Positions 40,693 to 55,600 of a DNA stretch of 64,000 nt are shown here, in pieces. Under the pieces are notes generated by a model. The model searched no databases. It worked only from the letters and a program-made list of their open reading frames with translations, and was not told the origin of the DNA. Source of the DNA: Cyanophora paradoxa (taxonomy: Eukaryota > Glaucocystophyceae > Cyanophorales > Cyanophoraceae); contig QPMI01000029.1 in NCBI GenBank assembly GCA_004431415.1, positions 1 to 64,000 on the forward strand. Direction: 5' to 3'. A program made the translations under genes and the position numbers. Within the stretch, counting starts at the first letter, position 1; each line of letters opens with the position of its first letter.

Positions 40693-43600
40693 ATGGCCGT
40701 AAGCTGGCCTAGCTACAGGAGGCAGCACGCAGTAGCTTTCAGCTTTCTCCTTGGCGTGGTGCTCTGCGTGCTGCTCTCGACCGCCGGCGCACAGCCGCTG
40801 CCCGAAGGTTCGAACTCGCACATCCACCTTAACTTCCGTATATATATATACGTACCTTCCTGCCGCTAGCTGCAGAGACGGTGCTGAAAGGGATAGGACC
40901 GCATGCACTGCCGCAGTGCGGCATGATTGCTGACATATGCATCCTCCCCGCCCGCGCGAAGCCTATGGGGACTGCACGGCGCTCGGCGCGACCTCGTTCG
41001 ACTGCACGACGGACGCGGGAGTGCAAAAGATCATCTATCCAGCGACGGACCTAGACACAGACCCCGCCGACTGGTGCGAGCGCGCGCGAGCACAGGCAGG
41101 AAGTTTGAGGGGGGTCCCGGCCCAGCCTGAGGCTGAACTGATAAGGAGCCGCCGCAGGACGATTACGCCGTCCGCCTTTCCTTGCGCGGTCCGCTTCACC
41201 TCCTTGTTGCTGGATCCTTGGCACGATCTTTCGGTGCGCATGCAGCGCCCGGCCGCGGCTCTAGCGCTGCCGCAGTGCGGCAGCCTCGCACCGGCCTCGA
41301 GCTCGCTGCATGCCCTCGTAAATGGTGTAAACATCGATATTAACATCAATCGTTCCGCGTCAAGGTGTACGACGTGCTTTCGGACGGGACCGAAGTACTA
41401 CTGAGCACCTTGCCGCCGACGGCGGGCCTTCCTCTGATGGTCCTGGCGGGCCGCAGTGCCGACGTCGCGTCAGTGCGGATCTGGCTGCTCAGCGTGACGG
41501 GGGACAATGTAACCGCGTACAACGTGAGCTTCGCGTGGACGTGTGGAGCCAGCTCCGGTAGCCAGCGCCGCCCTGCACCATGCATATATATGGCCATGCC
41601 CTTGTCCTCGGCGTCTGCTGAGCACTGCGGCACTCGCCAGGGTTCTGCCCGGGGCCGGATGCGTGCCCCCTCTCGGCCGGCAACGGGACGCTGGAGTACC
41701 GCGGATTGAACCTGCCCGCTCTCTCCACAGTCGACTGGTGCGGCCGACCCGGCGGTAGCGCCCCCCTCGGCACGGCCCCGTCCCTAAGTCTGTGCAGGAC
41801 GCTGCCGCCGCTGTCGAATTCGACGGCAGGAGTTCTGGTGCGATTCGATTACGCGGACCTCACGTTTGCAGACTCGCTCGTGGTCCGTATATATATACTC
41901 CTGCCCCGCCCTTAAGCTTCGGCCCCTGCCCGACGCGAGTCCGCAGGTCGCGTTCGATGGGGCGGACGCGGGCGGAACCCCTCTGGCTCCGCGCTACATC
42001 CGCGGGCCCCTGTCCGGCGAGGCGCTCACCCCCTGCGTTCTCAACGAGCCCCGGGCGACCGGCCTGACCCTCACCCTCACCACCCTCCATTTCCGGACGG
42101 GCGGTTTCTCCCTCAGCTACTACGGCGGGACCCACGCCGCGGCGCAGAGGGCAGTTGAAGCCTCCGCCGGAACGCGTGCCTGCCCAGACACGCCCCCAGT
42201 GGGCTCGGCCGCGCTGCCGCCGCGCTTGCCGGGCTACGCCCCTCCAGACCCCTCCTGCCAGAACATGTGGAACAATTTCGCCGGTGCTCACTCCAAGCTC
42301 GAGGCTGTCGCTTCAACTTTTAGTCGAACATTGACCCCGCGCTCGCCAGAATACTTCAATCCGGCGGCACAACCTTTCGCGTTCAAAGATATCAGGGCCA
42401 TTCACAACTGCTCAGGGGCCTTCGGCGACCGCATGGGTTACTGCATGTATACCAGCGCCGATTTCAACCAGTCAGAAGCGGTGAGTGCTTTCAAGTCTGC
42501 TTGTTCATTCTGCTCGAGCCGCCAGTTAAAGAAAGAAAATAAAAAGAAAGGAAGTGTGGGAAACCTCGCAGTATCATGAAAACCGAAATATTCTGGTTGC
42601 TTCTGGTCCGTTTGATTTCTCGTGCTCACCGCAGGCTCTTATCGCCATTGCGGCGCCCGCGGGGCCGCTCGAGATCACGATTTCAGCGCTAAACTACAAC
42701 ACCGCTCTGGATATCTATCCCGAAGTGCGCCGTGAACCATTCCCCTTCCATTATTATAAGCTGGCAGTGCACGTGTGAAGTTGGGACCCAGTCGCGTTTC
42801 TTCCCGGATACCCCACATGGCTGTTCTGCTCTGCGTGCGCTGCCGCCGACTGACTGGAGGGCAGTTGCACATCCACTCGGGCTGCACGCCAGCCGATGTC
42901 TTCTACAGCGACGGTGGCTGGGTCCGCGCCGGTCGCGCCTGGCACAGCACAACCACGACCCCAACCATCGCCTCCAATGGCAACATTGCCGTCATTTACC
43001 TGCGCGCCCTGCACTCTCTGATTCGGCCACGTCCGCGCGGCGCTGACGTCAACGCGGGCGGCGCGGCCATGTCGTGCGCAGGTGGCTTTTCCCGTATCCG
43101 GGGATCCGGTGGACCCCCGCAGACCGCAAGGACAGGTACCGTGTCGCGTGGCGCGTCCTGGAAGACGCCAGCGAGGGCGAGGGTACACATACGCGTTCCG
43201 GCTCCGGCCTGCGCCGCGCCAGCGTTAACGCCCCGACGCGCAGGATCCGGATTTGGACAGACGGTCATTATGGAGGAGCCGTCTGGAGAATTCGGAACGT
43301 GCACGTACGACAATGTCACGGGAGACTGCAGCGGCTTGTACGACTATTTACAATCGTACTTGTGGACGGTTTCCGCTCCGGAGGGGTACATCGTCAATTT
43401 GGGTGCGCTTCCGTAGATTGAAAAGACTTTATTTCCTGGGGATCGATTTCTGACCCCTGTCGCTCGCGATCGATCGAGCTCCCTCTTGCCTCCAATAACA
43501 TTAATACCATTACAAGTTAATACTTTTAAATATGCATGTATTGTTCCTGCTTGCTTGTAGAGTTCGAATGACCGCCCTTGTAGAGTTCCTTTTCTTCGAA

Positions 43601-46600
43601 ACGGAGGAAGGCTATGACACAGTGACCGTGTACGACTCACCGGTAGTGGACCCCTCGCTCATCGTGCGCAGTGCCTCGGCTTTCGCTCTTGTCGCATCTG
43701 CCTAACCGCAGGACACAGCTTCTGCCACCGGTCTCGGGTACTTTGCCGGAGACGTCACGGCTAGTCGAGAGCACGGGCCGCTTTATGACGGTAAAGCTGT
43801 GGGCGGACGCAGTCGTCAATTTCAGGGGAATCTACTGTCGCTATACAACCACTTTTGTCGGAGTGCAGGAGTACAAGCCGCCGAGAGACCCGGGCTGCAG
43901 CCCCCTTCTCCGCGCCCGTTCTTCCCTCCTCACCGACTGCTCGTACGATAACGATGGCGTGACGGTGTGTACATATATGAGCATCCCAGCATGCACATGC
44001 AATCTCGAGTGCGCGTGACGGCGATGCCACGCAGGATGTGAAATACCCGAAAAACGAGGATTTGGTTTGGACCATCGCCCCCGCCTGTGGCGGACCGATA
44101 GAAATCTCCTTCGAGGTCTTCGGTCCGTATTTAATTTCCACAACGATTTCCTTTCCAGAATTGTGGGGGTGGGAGGGATGCAGTTGGGAAGTACTGAGCA
44201 GCCGCCCGCAGCCATCCAGCCGTTCAGCGGGGACCGCCTCCAAATATTCAACGGAGTCACGGGCGCGGTCGTCTTCTCGGAGCCATCGCCGTTTCCTTCG
44301 GAGCCAACCTCGGGAGGATCTATCCTTCCTAATACTTTCGTTATCGAGGCCACTTCTGCCATTGTGAAATTCACGTCTGACGGTAATTATAATGTGATTA
44401 CGCCCCTATCGCACACGTTACTTATGATTAAAACATCTGCATGTGCAAGAATTCGAGTCTTCGAGGAAAACCGAAAAGGGCTTTCGTCTCCGCTGGACCG
44501 CGTGCAGTGTCATCAGCGACGCGAGCGGTACAATTGACCTGCGCACTCCATCGGACCTCATCAGCGGGTACAGCGACTGGGTCCGCGGTTGTGTGATGCC
44601 CTGTAGCTAGATCGTATAGCGCGCCCACCAACGCGAGCGCGCCGCAGATGATACAGCCCGGGATCGGCCCCAACCTCATTGTCTTCCGGGACACGATTCT
44701 CAATCCCACGAGCGACCTCCTGCAGGTCTACGACGGGGGAGACCCCTTTTCAGTGCTGCTCCTGGAGACGCGGGGGCCCGCCGTGCCGGAGCGTCTCTTA
44801 GCGAGAACCGCCATCTTTATTGCGTTCACGTGCAATGTGTCGGCTGTGAACGCCAGCGCCGTTGCGGGCGGCTCTTGGGGCTTCTCCCTCTCCTGGGAGG
44901 GGGCCCCGGACTCCAACATCGTGCGCGCGCCCAGATTACGTTCACCGCATCGCCGTGTCCGCCTCACGGCGACCTAACATTCCAACGTCTCACGCGCAGC
45001 TTGTCATGACGGACTTCTCCGTCGAAGGCGTCATCAGTAGCAGCGTCCAGGTGTGTCGCAGATTTCGCCATTGTTCATCGTGGTCGCGCGCTTCCTGCAG
45101 CCTGGCAGCTGAACGCCGTCGCCGTCGTCGCAGCTGATGGGCTTAAGCGCACTGGCAAACCAGCGACTCGAGCTCACGAACGTGGATTACATGTACACGT
45201 ACAACGGCTCCAATGCCGCCGTCATTACGCTGCCGCCCCCGTCCTTTTTCCGCACAACTTTCGAGGTACTTCTGGGCGGAGGGCCGGCTCAGTCGTCCGG
45301 CATGCTGGGCGGGAAGCTGCCGTCCGGTGGTCGCACAAACGTGAACATCGAGGGTGGAGAGGGCTTCTCCTTCTCTCTAGGGAACCCTGCGGCGGCCAAC
45401 CCCGACAGCGAAAGCAGCGCGGATTTCCGCGGCGAGCTGGGCGCCAACGACGGCCTCGCGCTGGTCCTGGTGACGCACCTTTCCAACGAGTTCATGTACG
45501 ACAAATCCGTGGAGCCCGAGTACGCTCCGGCCATCGGCCTCCGCTTCCGGGGGCGCTGGATTGCTCTGGTCCCCGACTCGTCGCTGAGGGACAGGATCCT
45601 CTTCCGCACCTTCAGTGTGACCGTGCGGCCCACAGGAACCGCTTCCCTCGGCGCCCTCGTCTCTGTCGAGAAGAACGACGAGGTCATTCTCCGCGACGTG
45701 CTCATCCCCGACTACCTTGTGTCGGCGGAGAAGCGGTACGTCAACCCGACGTGGCGAGCATACCTGGCTGCCCGCATGTACTCTGGCTTCGACCAAATGT
45801 ACGGCAAGATGGTGCGATATGATATGTTCAGGCGGTTCATCTCGCGTGACGTCTTTTCATTTGTCGTCTGATCAAAAGCATCTTCGCAGCTCATTCACGC
45901 GGACAACCATTTCGTGAGGCAGCTCTCAATACTGCGGATCGGTGCCATCGAATCGGCGACGCCCCGCTACGGGCCCCGCGAGGGCGGCAACATCGTCACC
46001 ATTCGCGGAACTGCCCTTGCCCACATCTCCGGCGAGGACATCACTCAGGTCTGCGGCGTTCAATTCCAAGCTGTATATATATATTCTTTAAGTGTGCATC
46101 CAGTCCGGATCCTGAAGTCGGCCGCTATATATATGCAGGTTCAACTCTCGGGGGTCGAAGTGGCGCGCATTCTGTCCAAGACTAACACTGTCATTATTGT
46201 CGAGGCCGGGGCCTACACTCAACAGGGCGAGTCCGAGGATTGGACCACCATCCTTATTTCAAGCCGCTTCTTTGGCAAGTCCGTCCTGCTCGGCGGCTAC
46301 CTCTACAACCCCGTGATGGTATGCCACAGTTGGCGCAGTGCTAGCTACAGCCGCCTGGCCCGGCACTGGGCTAGCATTCATGCCCTAACACCGACCGCAG
46401 ATGATCGGAGCCATACAACCCCGAGACGGACCGCGCAACGGCACCATTCCTGGCTCCTTCGTTCAAATCACAGTGTTCAACCTCGGCTCGGACCGAGACG
46501 TTGTCAAGGCCTGGTTTGGTGACAACGAAGCCGTCATATTAGATGGAGAGAATGGACAGACGGATAACTACATCCGCGTCGCTACGCCGCCCAACATACC

Positions 46601-49600
46601 CGGGCTTGTGCCAGTCAAGATCTTCTCTGTCAGCCGTGGCCACGCTGTGCTGGTCGATAGCTACATGTACAATGAAGCTCCTGCAATCACTGGCTTCGGG
46701 CCCTACGCCGTTCCCCGTGGTCCCGTCTGGGGCGGACACTCGTTCACCATATTCGGAAGACGGCTGTCGGACATCGGTGACACGGCGGACCTCGAGGCAG
46801 TCCGTATCTGCAACGAGACGCTCCCTGGAGAATCCTACGAGTACAAGCCGGACGGGAGCGTCGTGGTGACTACGCCGGTGCAGGTTCTGCCGCGACCGTC
46901 TGGGCTCTGCGACGTCGAGACCTGCTCGCTCCGCTACGGATGCGCCGTCGCGCCCATGGCGTACAGCTTTGAGATGCCCGGCGTCGTCGACCGGCTTAGC
47001 CCAGCCTACGGCAGCTCTCTCGCCGGCCAGCGTCTTACAGTCTTTGGGAACTCGCTTGTCGATCCCGCGCGCAATCTGAGTGACTTTGCTTGCCCGCCTG
47101 GGCGGCCGGGCTCCAGTTTCTGCCGCCCTGTGGTCTTCACCAATGACGTGGCGACTCTGGCGGTGGACGTCGCCTTGATCGAGATCGTGTCGTCCTCACA
47201 GATCGTGGTGGTCACTCCGCCCAACATTGACGGCGTCTTCACCCTCCGGGTGCAGACCCTCAGCCGCGGGCCGTACGAGAGGTTGAACGCCTTCTCGTCG
47301 GTCATACTGGAGGGCATCAATCCCGCGGAGGGCCCAATCGAGGGCGGCGTGCACGTCACCGTGCACGGTCGTCTGCCTGTCGCGGAAGAGTTTGCCATCT
47401 CCTTCTGCGGGGCCCCGCTCCGCATTGTCGCCAAGGAGTTTGATGAGACCGATTCCCTCACGCACGTGGTTGGCGTCACTCCCGATGCGCGCGCTTGCAG
47501 CACCGGGCCAGGTGAGAGAAGCCTGCCTAAACACACCGCTAGCGCTCCCCCCGCGCGCGCAGCAATGCGACGGCATGGCTGACTTCTCACTGCGTTCGCG
47601 CAGTGCCCCTTGGGCTCGTCTTCGACGGCGTGCAAGTGAACCTCGACCGGGCCCCGCACTTCCTCCTCATGGGCATCGACTCGGTCGAGCCGCAATACGG
47701 GAGCGTCCACGGCGGGGACCTGGTCACCATCAGCGGCACGGGCTTCGCGCTGGGCCTGGCCGACGTGCAGTGGGTGCGGGTCGCCGGCGTGCTCGTCGAT
47801 CCCGAGGACCTCGTCGCGTGCCAAGTCGGCGCCGACAACCAAACAACGCTGCTCGTCTTCACCGGCAGCGCCTTCGGGATCGTCGGTTCGGGGAGGGGCG
47901 ACGTCGTCGTCAGCTCCGCCACCTTTGGCGTGAGCACCCTGCGCGGCGGGTTTACGTACAGCGGCTTGGACCGCGTGACGTGCTTCCCGTCCGACTACGC
48001 GGGACCGCTCACGGCCACGGCCGCGCTGGCCAACGCGACGGCCGACGGCTGCGATGGGCCTCTTTCGGGGGGCACTTTCATGCTCCTATGGGGATCGCAT
48101 CTGCTGCACGGCCCCACGCAGGCTATCCAGGTCTTCGTCGACGCTGCCCCCGCACACGTGTTCGGCTGGTCCGAGGCAAATCGGACGACTCTGCATGCTC
48201 TGAGCAACGTCGCACCGGTTCCAACGGACCGCATTGTGGTCTTTGTTGTGCAAACGGGCTTGCACGGCGACACGGGCGCGTTCCCCATCGTCGTCGCCAG
48301 CTTGTCGTCCGCGGGACCGAGGATCGAGATGAGCCGCCCGCCCGTTGAATTCACCTACTGGCAGCCCCTTGTCCCCGCTCTGCTCCCAAGTGGCGGCTTT
48401 GGCAGCAGCGCCTTGTGCCGTTGGAGCGGCAATGGTGGCCGCAGCGCGATGGACGGCTGCGACTGCGGCGCGGGCTGCTACGACCCCGACTGCGGGGCGA
48501 TGTCCGACGCCGTCGCCTCGGGCGCCGAGGGCCTCTACCCCGACGGCACGCCCGCCTACTGCCCGCTGCGGGCCCCCAGCACGGCCGAGGCGGCGACGGC
48601 CTTCTTTGTCGGCTCCAAATCCGTCGAGGCGCCAGGAGCGGCCACGGCGGCGCCCTTCGGGTCGTACAGATCGCCCGCGAAGAGCCTGGACGCCGCCTTC
48701 GAGGCCTTCCAGAAGCAGCGCAACGGGAGCGTCCAGATCGTCCTCATGCCGGGCCGTCTTGTCGCCCTGCCCGTCGTCGACGGCAGCAAGGATGGCACGA
48801 ACGCCAACGTCACATTCCGCATGCCCGCCGACTTGCCCGCTGGATCCAACGTGACGTGGCGGGGCCTCTCGGGGGCCCGCTACAGCGTGGTCGACTCGGC
48901 GGGTCGGGGCCGCGTGGTGAGCGTCGACCTCGGTGACTTCGACGGGACTTTCGTCGTGCGCGACCTCTCCTTTGCCAACGGTCGCTCCGGCGATCGCGAG
49001 CGGGAGGGCGGCTCCCTCCTCGTCTTCAGCAGCGCCGCCGTCGGGCGCGCCACCGTCCTCCTTGAGCGCGTCAACTTCACCAACTGCACGCTCGCCCCGG
49101 CGTCGGCCGCCGCCGCCGGCGGCGGCGGCGGCGGCGCCCTCGCCGTCCGTAATGTCGCGAAACTCGTCGTCCGCGACTCCACCTTCGCCGGGAACTCCTT
49201 CGTCGCCGACGCGCCCCCCGCCGATGGCGACGCCTTGCCGGCGGCGGGCGGCGGCTCCCTGTACGCGGCCCGCGTGGCTCGCGTGCGGATCGAGCGCACG
49301 AGCTTCTCTGGCGACCGGAGCGCCCTGCACGGCGGAAGCATCGCCATCTTCAACGCAGCCGACGTCGAGCTCATCTCTGTCAACGTCACGGGCAGCGCCG
49401 CCGCCCTCGGTAAGCGAGAAATTTTTAAGAAGCCGCTCTTGAAAACGATCGAAACTATTTATGTTGATGGCCTTGCCCTCCAGGGTCTGGCGGCTGCGTC
49501 TTCGTGTCCGGCGTCACCCGCTCGCTCACCATCTCCGCCTCCTCCTTCGCTGGCTGCTCCTCCGGCGCCGGCGCTGCACTGGACGTCTCCGGGAGTGACG

Positions 49601-52600
49601 CGGGCGGCGGCGGCGGCGGTGGCGGCGGCTTGCAGGCGACCATCGAGTCGACCGCCTTCGAGGGGTACGCGGGGGCCGGCCTCGCCCTCGCGAACGCCCG
49701 CGATGTCACCCTCTCCGCCCTCTCCTTCGACTCGGCCTCGCCGGCCGCCGCCGGCTGCGTCTCTATCCCGTCCCTCGCCGCCTCCCTCGCCGCCTCCGGC
49801 TCCAACTTCTCCCGCTGCGTCGCGGCGCCCCTGCGCGGCCCCTCCGCCGCCGCCTTTGCCGTCACCACCGCCGCCCTGTCCACCGGTACCGGCCGCGGGC
49901 CCCACCTCTCCTTCGACCGCCTCCGCTTCGTCGATGCCGGCGGCCCGCTCGCCGCCTGGGGCCCCGCCCGCCTCGCCCTCGCCCGCTCCTCGTTCGAATC
50001 CTCCCCCGCCGCGGCTAGCCACGGCGGCTGCCTCGCCGTCCGCGGCCTGGCCGCCCCCGCCGGCTCCGTCGCCGTCTCCGCCACCAATTTCTCCCGCTGC
50101 GTGCACGCCGAGGCGGCGGCCGCCGCCGCCGGCTCCGGCTCCGGCTCCGTGGCGGCGGTGCTCGTGGAGGGGGCGGCCCCCGGGGCCGCCTCGGTGGAAT
50201 TCGAGCGCGTCCGCCTCGACGAGCCGGGCGGTCCCCTCGAGGTCACGCTAGCCGCCAACGTCACACTTGCCGCCGTCTCCGTCTCCAGCAAAGCGGCCGA
50301 CACGGGCGCCGCGGGCGGCCTGCTCCTCCGCCCCCTCGCCCGCCGCCTCGCCCTCCGCGACGTCAACTGCACCCGCTGCCTGGCGCGCGATCGGGCGGGC
50401 CCCCACAGCTACCCGTTCGCCGCCCCTGGCGCCCTCTTTGCCGCGGGCGTCGAAGAGGGCGAAGCAGCTTTGGCCGCCCTCGGTTCGAGCGAATCCCCGT
50501 TTTCTCGCCCTCGAGCTCCCCTGACGTTTCTTCGCCTCGCAGAGGTCGAGATCGAGGGGCTGCGCCTGGAGTCCTGCGCGGGCGGGGCCGCCTCTCTGCA
50601 CGCCCTCGGATCCGCCACCCTCCGCGCGGTCCTCGTCCAGAACGCCGAGGGCGACGCGCTGGCGGCGGGCGGCCTCGCCGTGTCCAACATCGCCGGCCCG
50701 TTCGCGGCCAGCGACGTGACGCTCCTAGGAGCCTCCTCGGAGGCGGCGGCGGCCTCGCGGGGGGCGCTGGTCGTGGAGGGCGCGGTCGGCGCCCGCGCAG
50801 GGGCCGTCTCCCTCGACAAGCTTCGCGTGGAGGGCAACGTCGTCTCCGCCAAGGCCGGCCTCTTCTCCCTGCGCGGCGCGCTGGGCGGCGCCGGCGTCGC
50901 CGTCACCCGCGCCGCTTCCCTCTCCATTCGGGCCTCGCGCTTCGCTCGGAACCGCGCCCTCTCGCCGGGGGCCGGCGGCGGCTCGCTCCTGGCGTCGGAC
51001 GTTTCGGGGGAGGTGCGCCTCGACGGGTGCTCCTTCGAAGGGGACGAGGCGGCCGGCGACGGCGGCAGCGTCGCCCTCGTCGCCGTCGGCGGCGCGAGCC
51101 TGCGGGAGGTCTCTGTGCGGGGCAGCCGCGCCGTCGGCGGGCACGGCGGCTGCCTCGCGGTGCGCGACCTGGCCGGCCCCCTCACCGCCGGCTCCCTCGA
51201 CCTCTCCTCCTGCAACGCCACCGGCGCCCCGTTCTCGGGCGGCGGCGCCGGCGGCTGCCTCTTCCTCCTCGGCAGCGCCGTCAACGCCGACAGCAGCGCG
51301 GCGCTGACTGGGACCCGCTTCTCCGCCTGCTCGTCCGCCGCGAGCGCCGAAGCCCCCGGCCACGCTGGCGGAGGGGCGGCGTTCATCGCCGACCTCGCCG
51401 CGGCCTCGCTCGAGGACAGCGAGTTCGAGGGGAACGTGGACCGGGGCCAGGCGTTTAAGGAGGTTGCGGTGCCCCGCACGGAGGGCGGCGGCGCCCTCCT
51501 CGCCGTCGGCGTCCAAAGGCTCCTCGTCGCGCGCTCGCGCTTCGCGAGCAACGCGGCGCTCGTCAAGGGCGGCGCCATCTCCGCCGTGCAGGTCTCCGAC
51601 GCCGCCATCCGCTTCTGCGCCTTCGAGGGCAACGCGGCGGACAACGGCGGAGCGGCCTTCCCGAGCTTCGGCGGGGGCGGAGCCGTGAGCTTCGAGGGGA
51701 GCGAGGGCCTCAGCTCGTCCCTCCTCATCCAGAACTCGACCTTCGTGAAGAACCTGGAGACGCAGTCCGGGGGCGGGCAGATGCGGGGCGGCGGCGCCCT
51801 CTGGGCCGAAAAGGCATCCTCGTTGACCGTACGGGGCTCCGCCTTCGAAGGGAACGCGGGACAGCGGGGCGGGGCCCTTTCTGTAGGGGCGCGGGCCCTC
51901 GTCGTGGAGGAGTCGGAATTCGCCGCGAACGGCTGGCCGGCCGCCGACGAGGCCGGCCGCGCCACGGACGGCGGCGCCATCGACGCGCGGCTCTCGGGGC
52001 CCGCCGCTTCGCTCCTCGCCCGCTCCTCCTTCGCAGAGAACTCGGCCGCCAAGGGCGGCGCAGTGCACATTGAGACGGACGGGATGGACCCGGCACCGGT
52101 GCACATGGAGGGCGTCTCGTTCGTCGGCAACGCCGCAAGTGCCTCGGGCGGCGCGCTCGTCGTCTCGCAGGTCTGTGCCTCGCGTTATACAGTATATCGA
52201 TCACCCACGAAAACGTGACATTATATGCGTTGCTCTCCTTGGGAGCTCGTTGGGTTCGATCGCCGGCGCCACTTGTTCACGCCTCGCACCTCGCAGGTCG
52301 ACCTGACGGCCACGGGAATCACGTTCCGCGGCAACTCGGCGGGGCAGGCGGGCGGCGCCCTGCTGGTGGACGCTGAAAAGCGCTGCACCATTCGCTTCGC
52401 CTCGAGCTCCTTCGTCAGAAACGACGCGCAGGAGGGCGGGGCCGTCGCTCTGCTCTCCTCCACCGCCGCCGCCCATCTGGAGATCACGTCGGCGTCCTTC
52501 ACCCTGAACGAGGCGAAGAACAACGGCGGCGCGATCACGCAGGAGAACGGCGAGCTGCTCGTGCGCGCCTGCTCCTTCGAGTCCAACCGCGCCCTCGCCG

Positions 52601-55600
52601 CCGGGTGAGCCCTCAGTGCTTTCTGTTAACGTGGCTTCTTGCTCCGAATCCTCTCAAGCGTGAGGATTCCTGCAGCGGAGCGGTTTACATGTCGAGCAAC
52701 GTCGGGTGGGCGCGCTTCGAGGATTCTTCCATGACGGCCAACACGGCGACGGAGAACGGGGGCGTCCTGGCGGCCCTCGTCCGTGCCTCGCCGGCCCTCG
52801 TCAACTGCGTCCTACGCCGCAACGTCGCAAAAGCGAACGTGCGCATCTCTGCTTGACGGCACGCATGTGCCCACCGCGGCCAATGTCGGTGGTGCGCGCA
52901 GGGCGGCGCCGTCTGGTGCATGAAGTCGTCGGCGTGCGCCCTCGCCGCGAGCTCCATCGAATCGGGCTCGGCCGACCGTGGCGGCGCCATCTACGTTGAC
53001 CAGGTGCCGCAGCGCCATCGCTGATCACGAGTCCCTAGCGAGCCTGCCGTCGCCATTTCCTCATGCTTGCGTTACAATTAGGATGCGAGCGTTCTCCTCA
53101 AGGACGTGTCGCTGTCGCGAAATGTGGCGGAGATGGCGGGCGGTGCAATACTGGCGAGGACGCGCGCCCGCCTGACTATGCACGGTGGCTCAATCTCGGG
53201 CAACCAGGCGGCTCGCGGGGGTGGCATCCTACTCGACGACGACTCCTCTGCGCGCATCAACGGAACTGCTATAGCGTTGAACCTGGCGGCGAGCCGGGGC
53301 AAGGAGGCGCGGCCCGACGGCACCGGTGGCGGCATCTGCGTCGCATCCAACTCGTCGTGCACGCTGCTGGGAGGCACCCTGGTCACCTCGAACCGCGCGG
53401 ACGGTGGCGCCGGCGTGGCGGTGCTCGACACGGCGCGCTTCACGGCCGGTGCCGAGGACATCGTTGCCAACAACCGTCGAGCGCTGCTGCAGGCGGCCGC
53501 GGGCAACGCTAACGCGACGGCCGTCCCGGCCACGGTTGTGATCATCGGCTCCAACGTCGCAACGGGCAACGGGGCGGGCCTGTTGCAGAGCGGCGGCGTC
53601 GTTCGGCTTCTGCGGGGCGTGCAGCTGGCGGAAAACACTGCGGGAGGGCGCGGTGGAGGCCTGTTCTACGAGTCGGGCACGATCGACCTGAAAGGGGCCC
53701 TAATCACGTGCGAGCCGGATGCAACATAAAAACATTAATGTTAATGTTATTAGTGGATCCTCGTTGCTGATCATGATTGACCAATGCGCACGTTGCGTTG
53801 CCAGCAAGAACCAGGCGACGGACGGCGGGGGCGCCTACATGCGCCCCACGAGCTGCAGCGCCATCAACATCAAGGGGCTCTCGGTCCAGGACAACGTGGC
53901 GACGGGCGGCGGAGGTGACGACGCCTGCGCGCGTGCGATCGCTCGCCTGCTGCTGCTCTGCTGACCCGACGCGCACGTTTGCGTACACATGCACCCATTT
54001 GCATCTGCAGGCGCCTTCTTTGTCGATGCGAAGGTTCGTCTCTGCGCGGCCTCTATTGCGGCGCTTTTCCCATAAAACCCTCCATAAAACCCATAACATT
54101 GCGGGACGAAGCGCTTAAGCCTGTCACCTGTGCTAAATTAAACGCATCCGCAGGATCCGGCGGCCTGCGCCCCCTTTGCCGCCCTCGCCTCAGGCGCCTC
54201 GGAGTACTTCACGAGCCTGGACGGGAACACGGGACGCTTCGGCGGCGGTATCGCGGGCGTCCCCGCCGCAATTGTCCTCTTTGGGCCCCGCAACGCGACG
54301 CCGCCACACAACGAGACGACTCCGGCGTCGCGCATGCCCCTCTACTACAAGGTCGAGGTCAGCAGACGGCAGGCAGCTCTAGCGGCCGCAGATGTTGTCC
54401 GACTGTACACGTACGGTCTCGAATCTGATTTCTCCACACACAGGTTAGAGACAGCTACAACCAGCTTGTGAGAACGGCGACGGGCACCGTTGTCGTCGTC
54501 AGCGCTCTCGAGCTCGGCAACGCCAGCGTCGGTGCGGTTAACGTTCTCGGGCGCGCCCGCAATGCGGCTCTCTGACGCGTCGCGCAGCGGGGTCGGCGCA
54601 GGTGGTGACCTTCGAGGGCGTCGCCGAGTTCAAGGATGTCCAGGTGCTTTTCCTCCCGTTTTCGCGCGGCGCCGCGCTCGGCGGTCCCTGCTCGATGCCG
54701 ACGGGGCGCGGCGCGGCGCGGCCGCGGGCAGGTGATCGCGCGGCCTGGCACGACGGCGGCCATTGTCTTCAAGGCGACATTCCCCGACGGCACGGTGCTC
54801 TCCGCCACGAGCTCGCTGGCCCTGCGGCAGTGCATGCGTGGCGAGGTTCTCGAGGAGAACAGGGCGTACTGCCCGGTGCGTTCGGATTCGTGCACTGCAG
54901 CAGCGTCTTGCAGCAGCGGACTTTGCATACGTCGACGTCGCGTTTGCTCATGATCGATCTCGCGCGTGCAGACGTGCTCGTACTGCAAGCTGTGCCCGTC
55001 CGGCACGTACTCCCTCGAGGACTCCGATTTCAGGGGGAAAGAGTGCCTCGCGTGCCCCACTGGCGCCAGCTGCGTCTCGGGCGGGAGCGACGTGCGGCCT
55101 CTCAAGAACTTCTGGCATTCCCCGTACGACCCGCACCGCTTCATCCAGTGCATCAACGAGGCCTGCCTCGTCGACTACGGCGCGCCCGCCCGCCCGCCTG
55201 CCCGCCCGTCCACGTCGGCCGCGCGTCTGCACGCTCGCTGCTGAGCCGCGCGCGGCGCAGTCGACAAAGTCCTCGAGAAGACGGGGGCCCCCGATCTCGT
55301 CTCGGCAAACCTCACCAACGCTCAGTTCTTTGGCCTCGGTGAGACTCAGTGACTGCGCATGCTCAATTTCTTGGTTTGAAAGACACTAAATTAGCGACAG
55401 CCGAGCGCTGCGCGCGCGGACACGGCAGCAACCTCTGCACAGTCTGCGGTGAGTGCTTTTGGCTGCTTTCAATTGATTCGCTCATGATTCCAAGCAGAGG
55501 AGGGATGGGGGCGCCGCTCCGATTTCGGGTGTCAGCAGTGCCCTGAGCCGGTCTTCTCGCGCCTCCTTGCCGCAACCGTCGTTATCTTCTTGATCGCCAT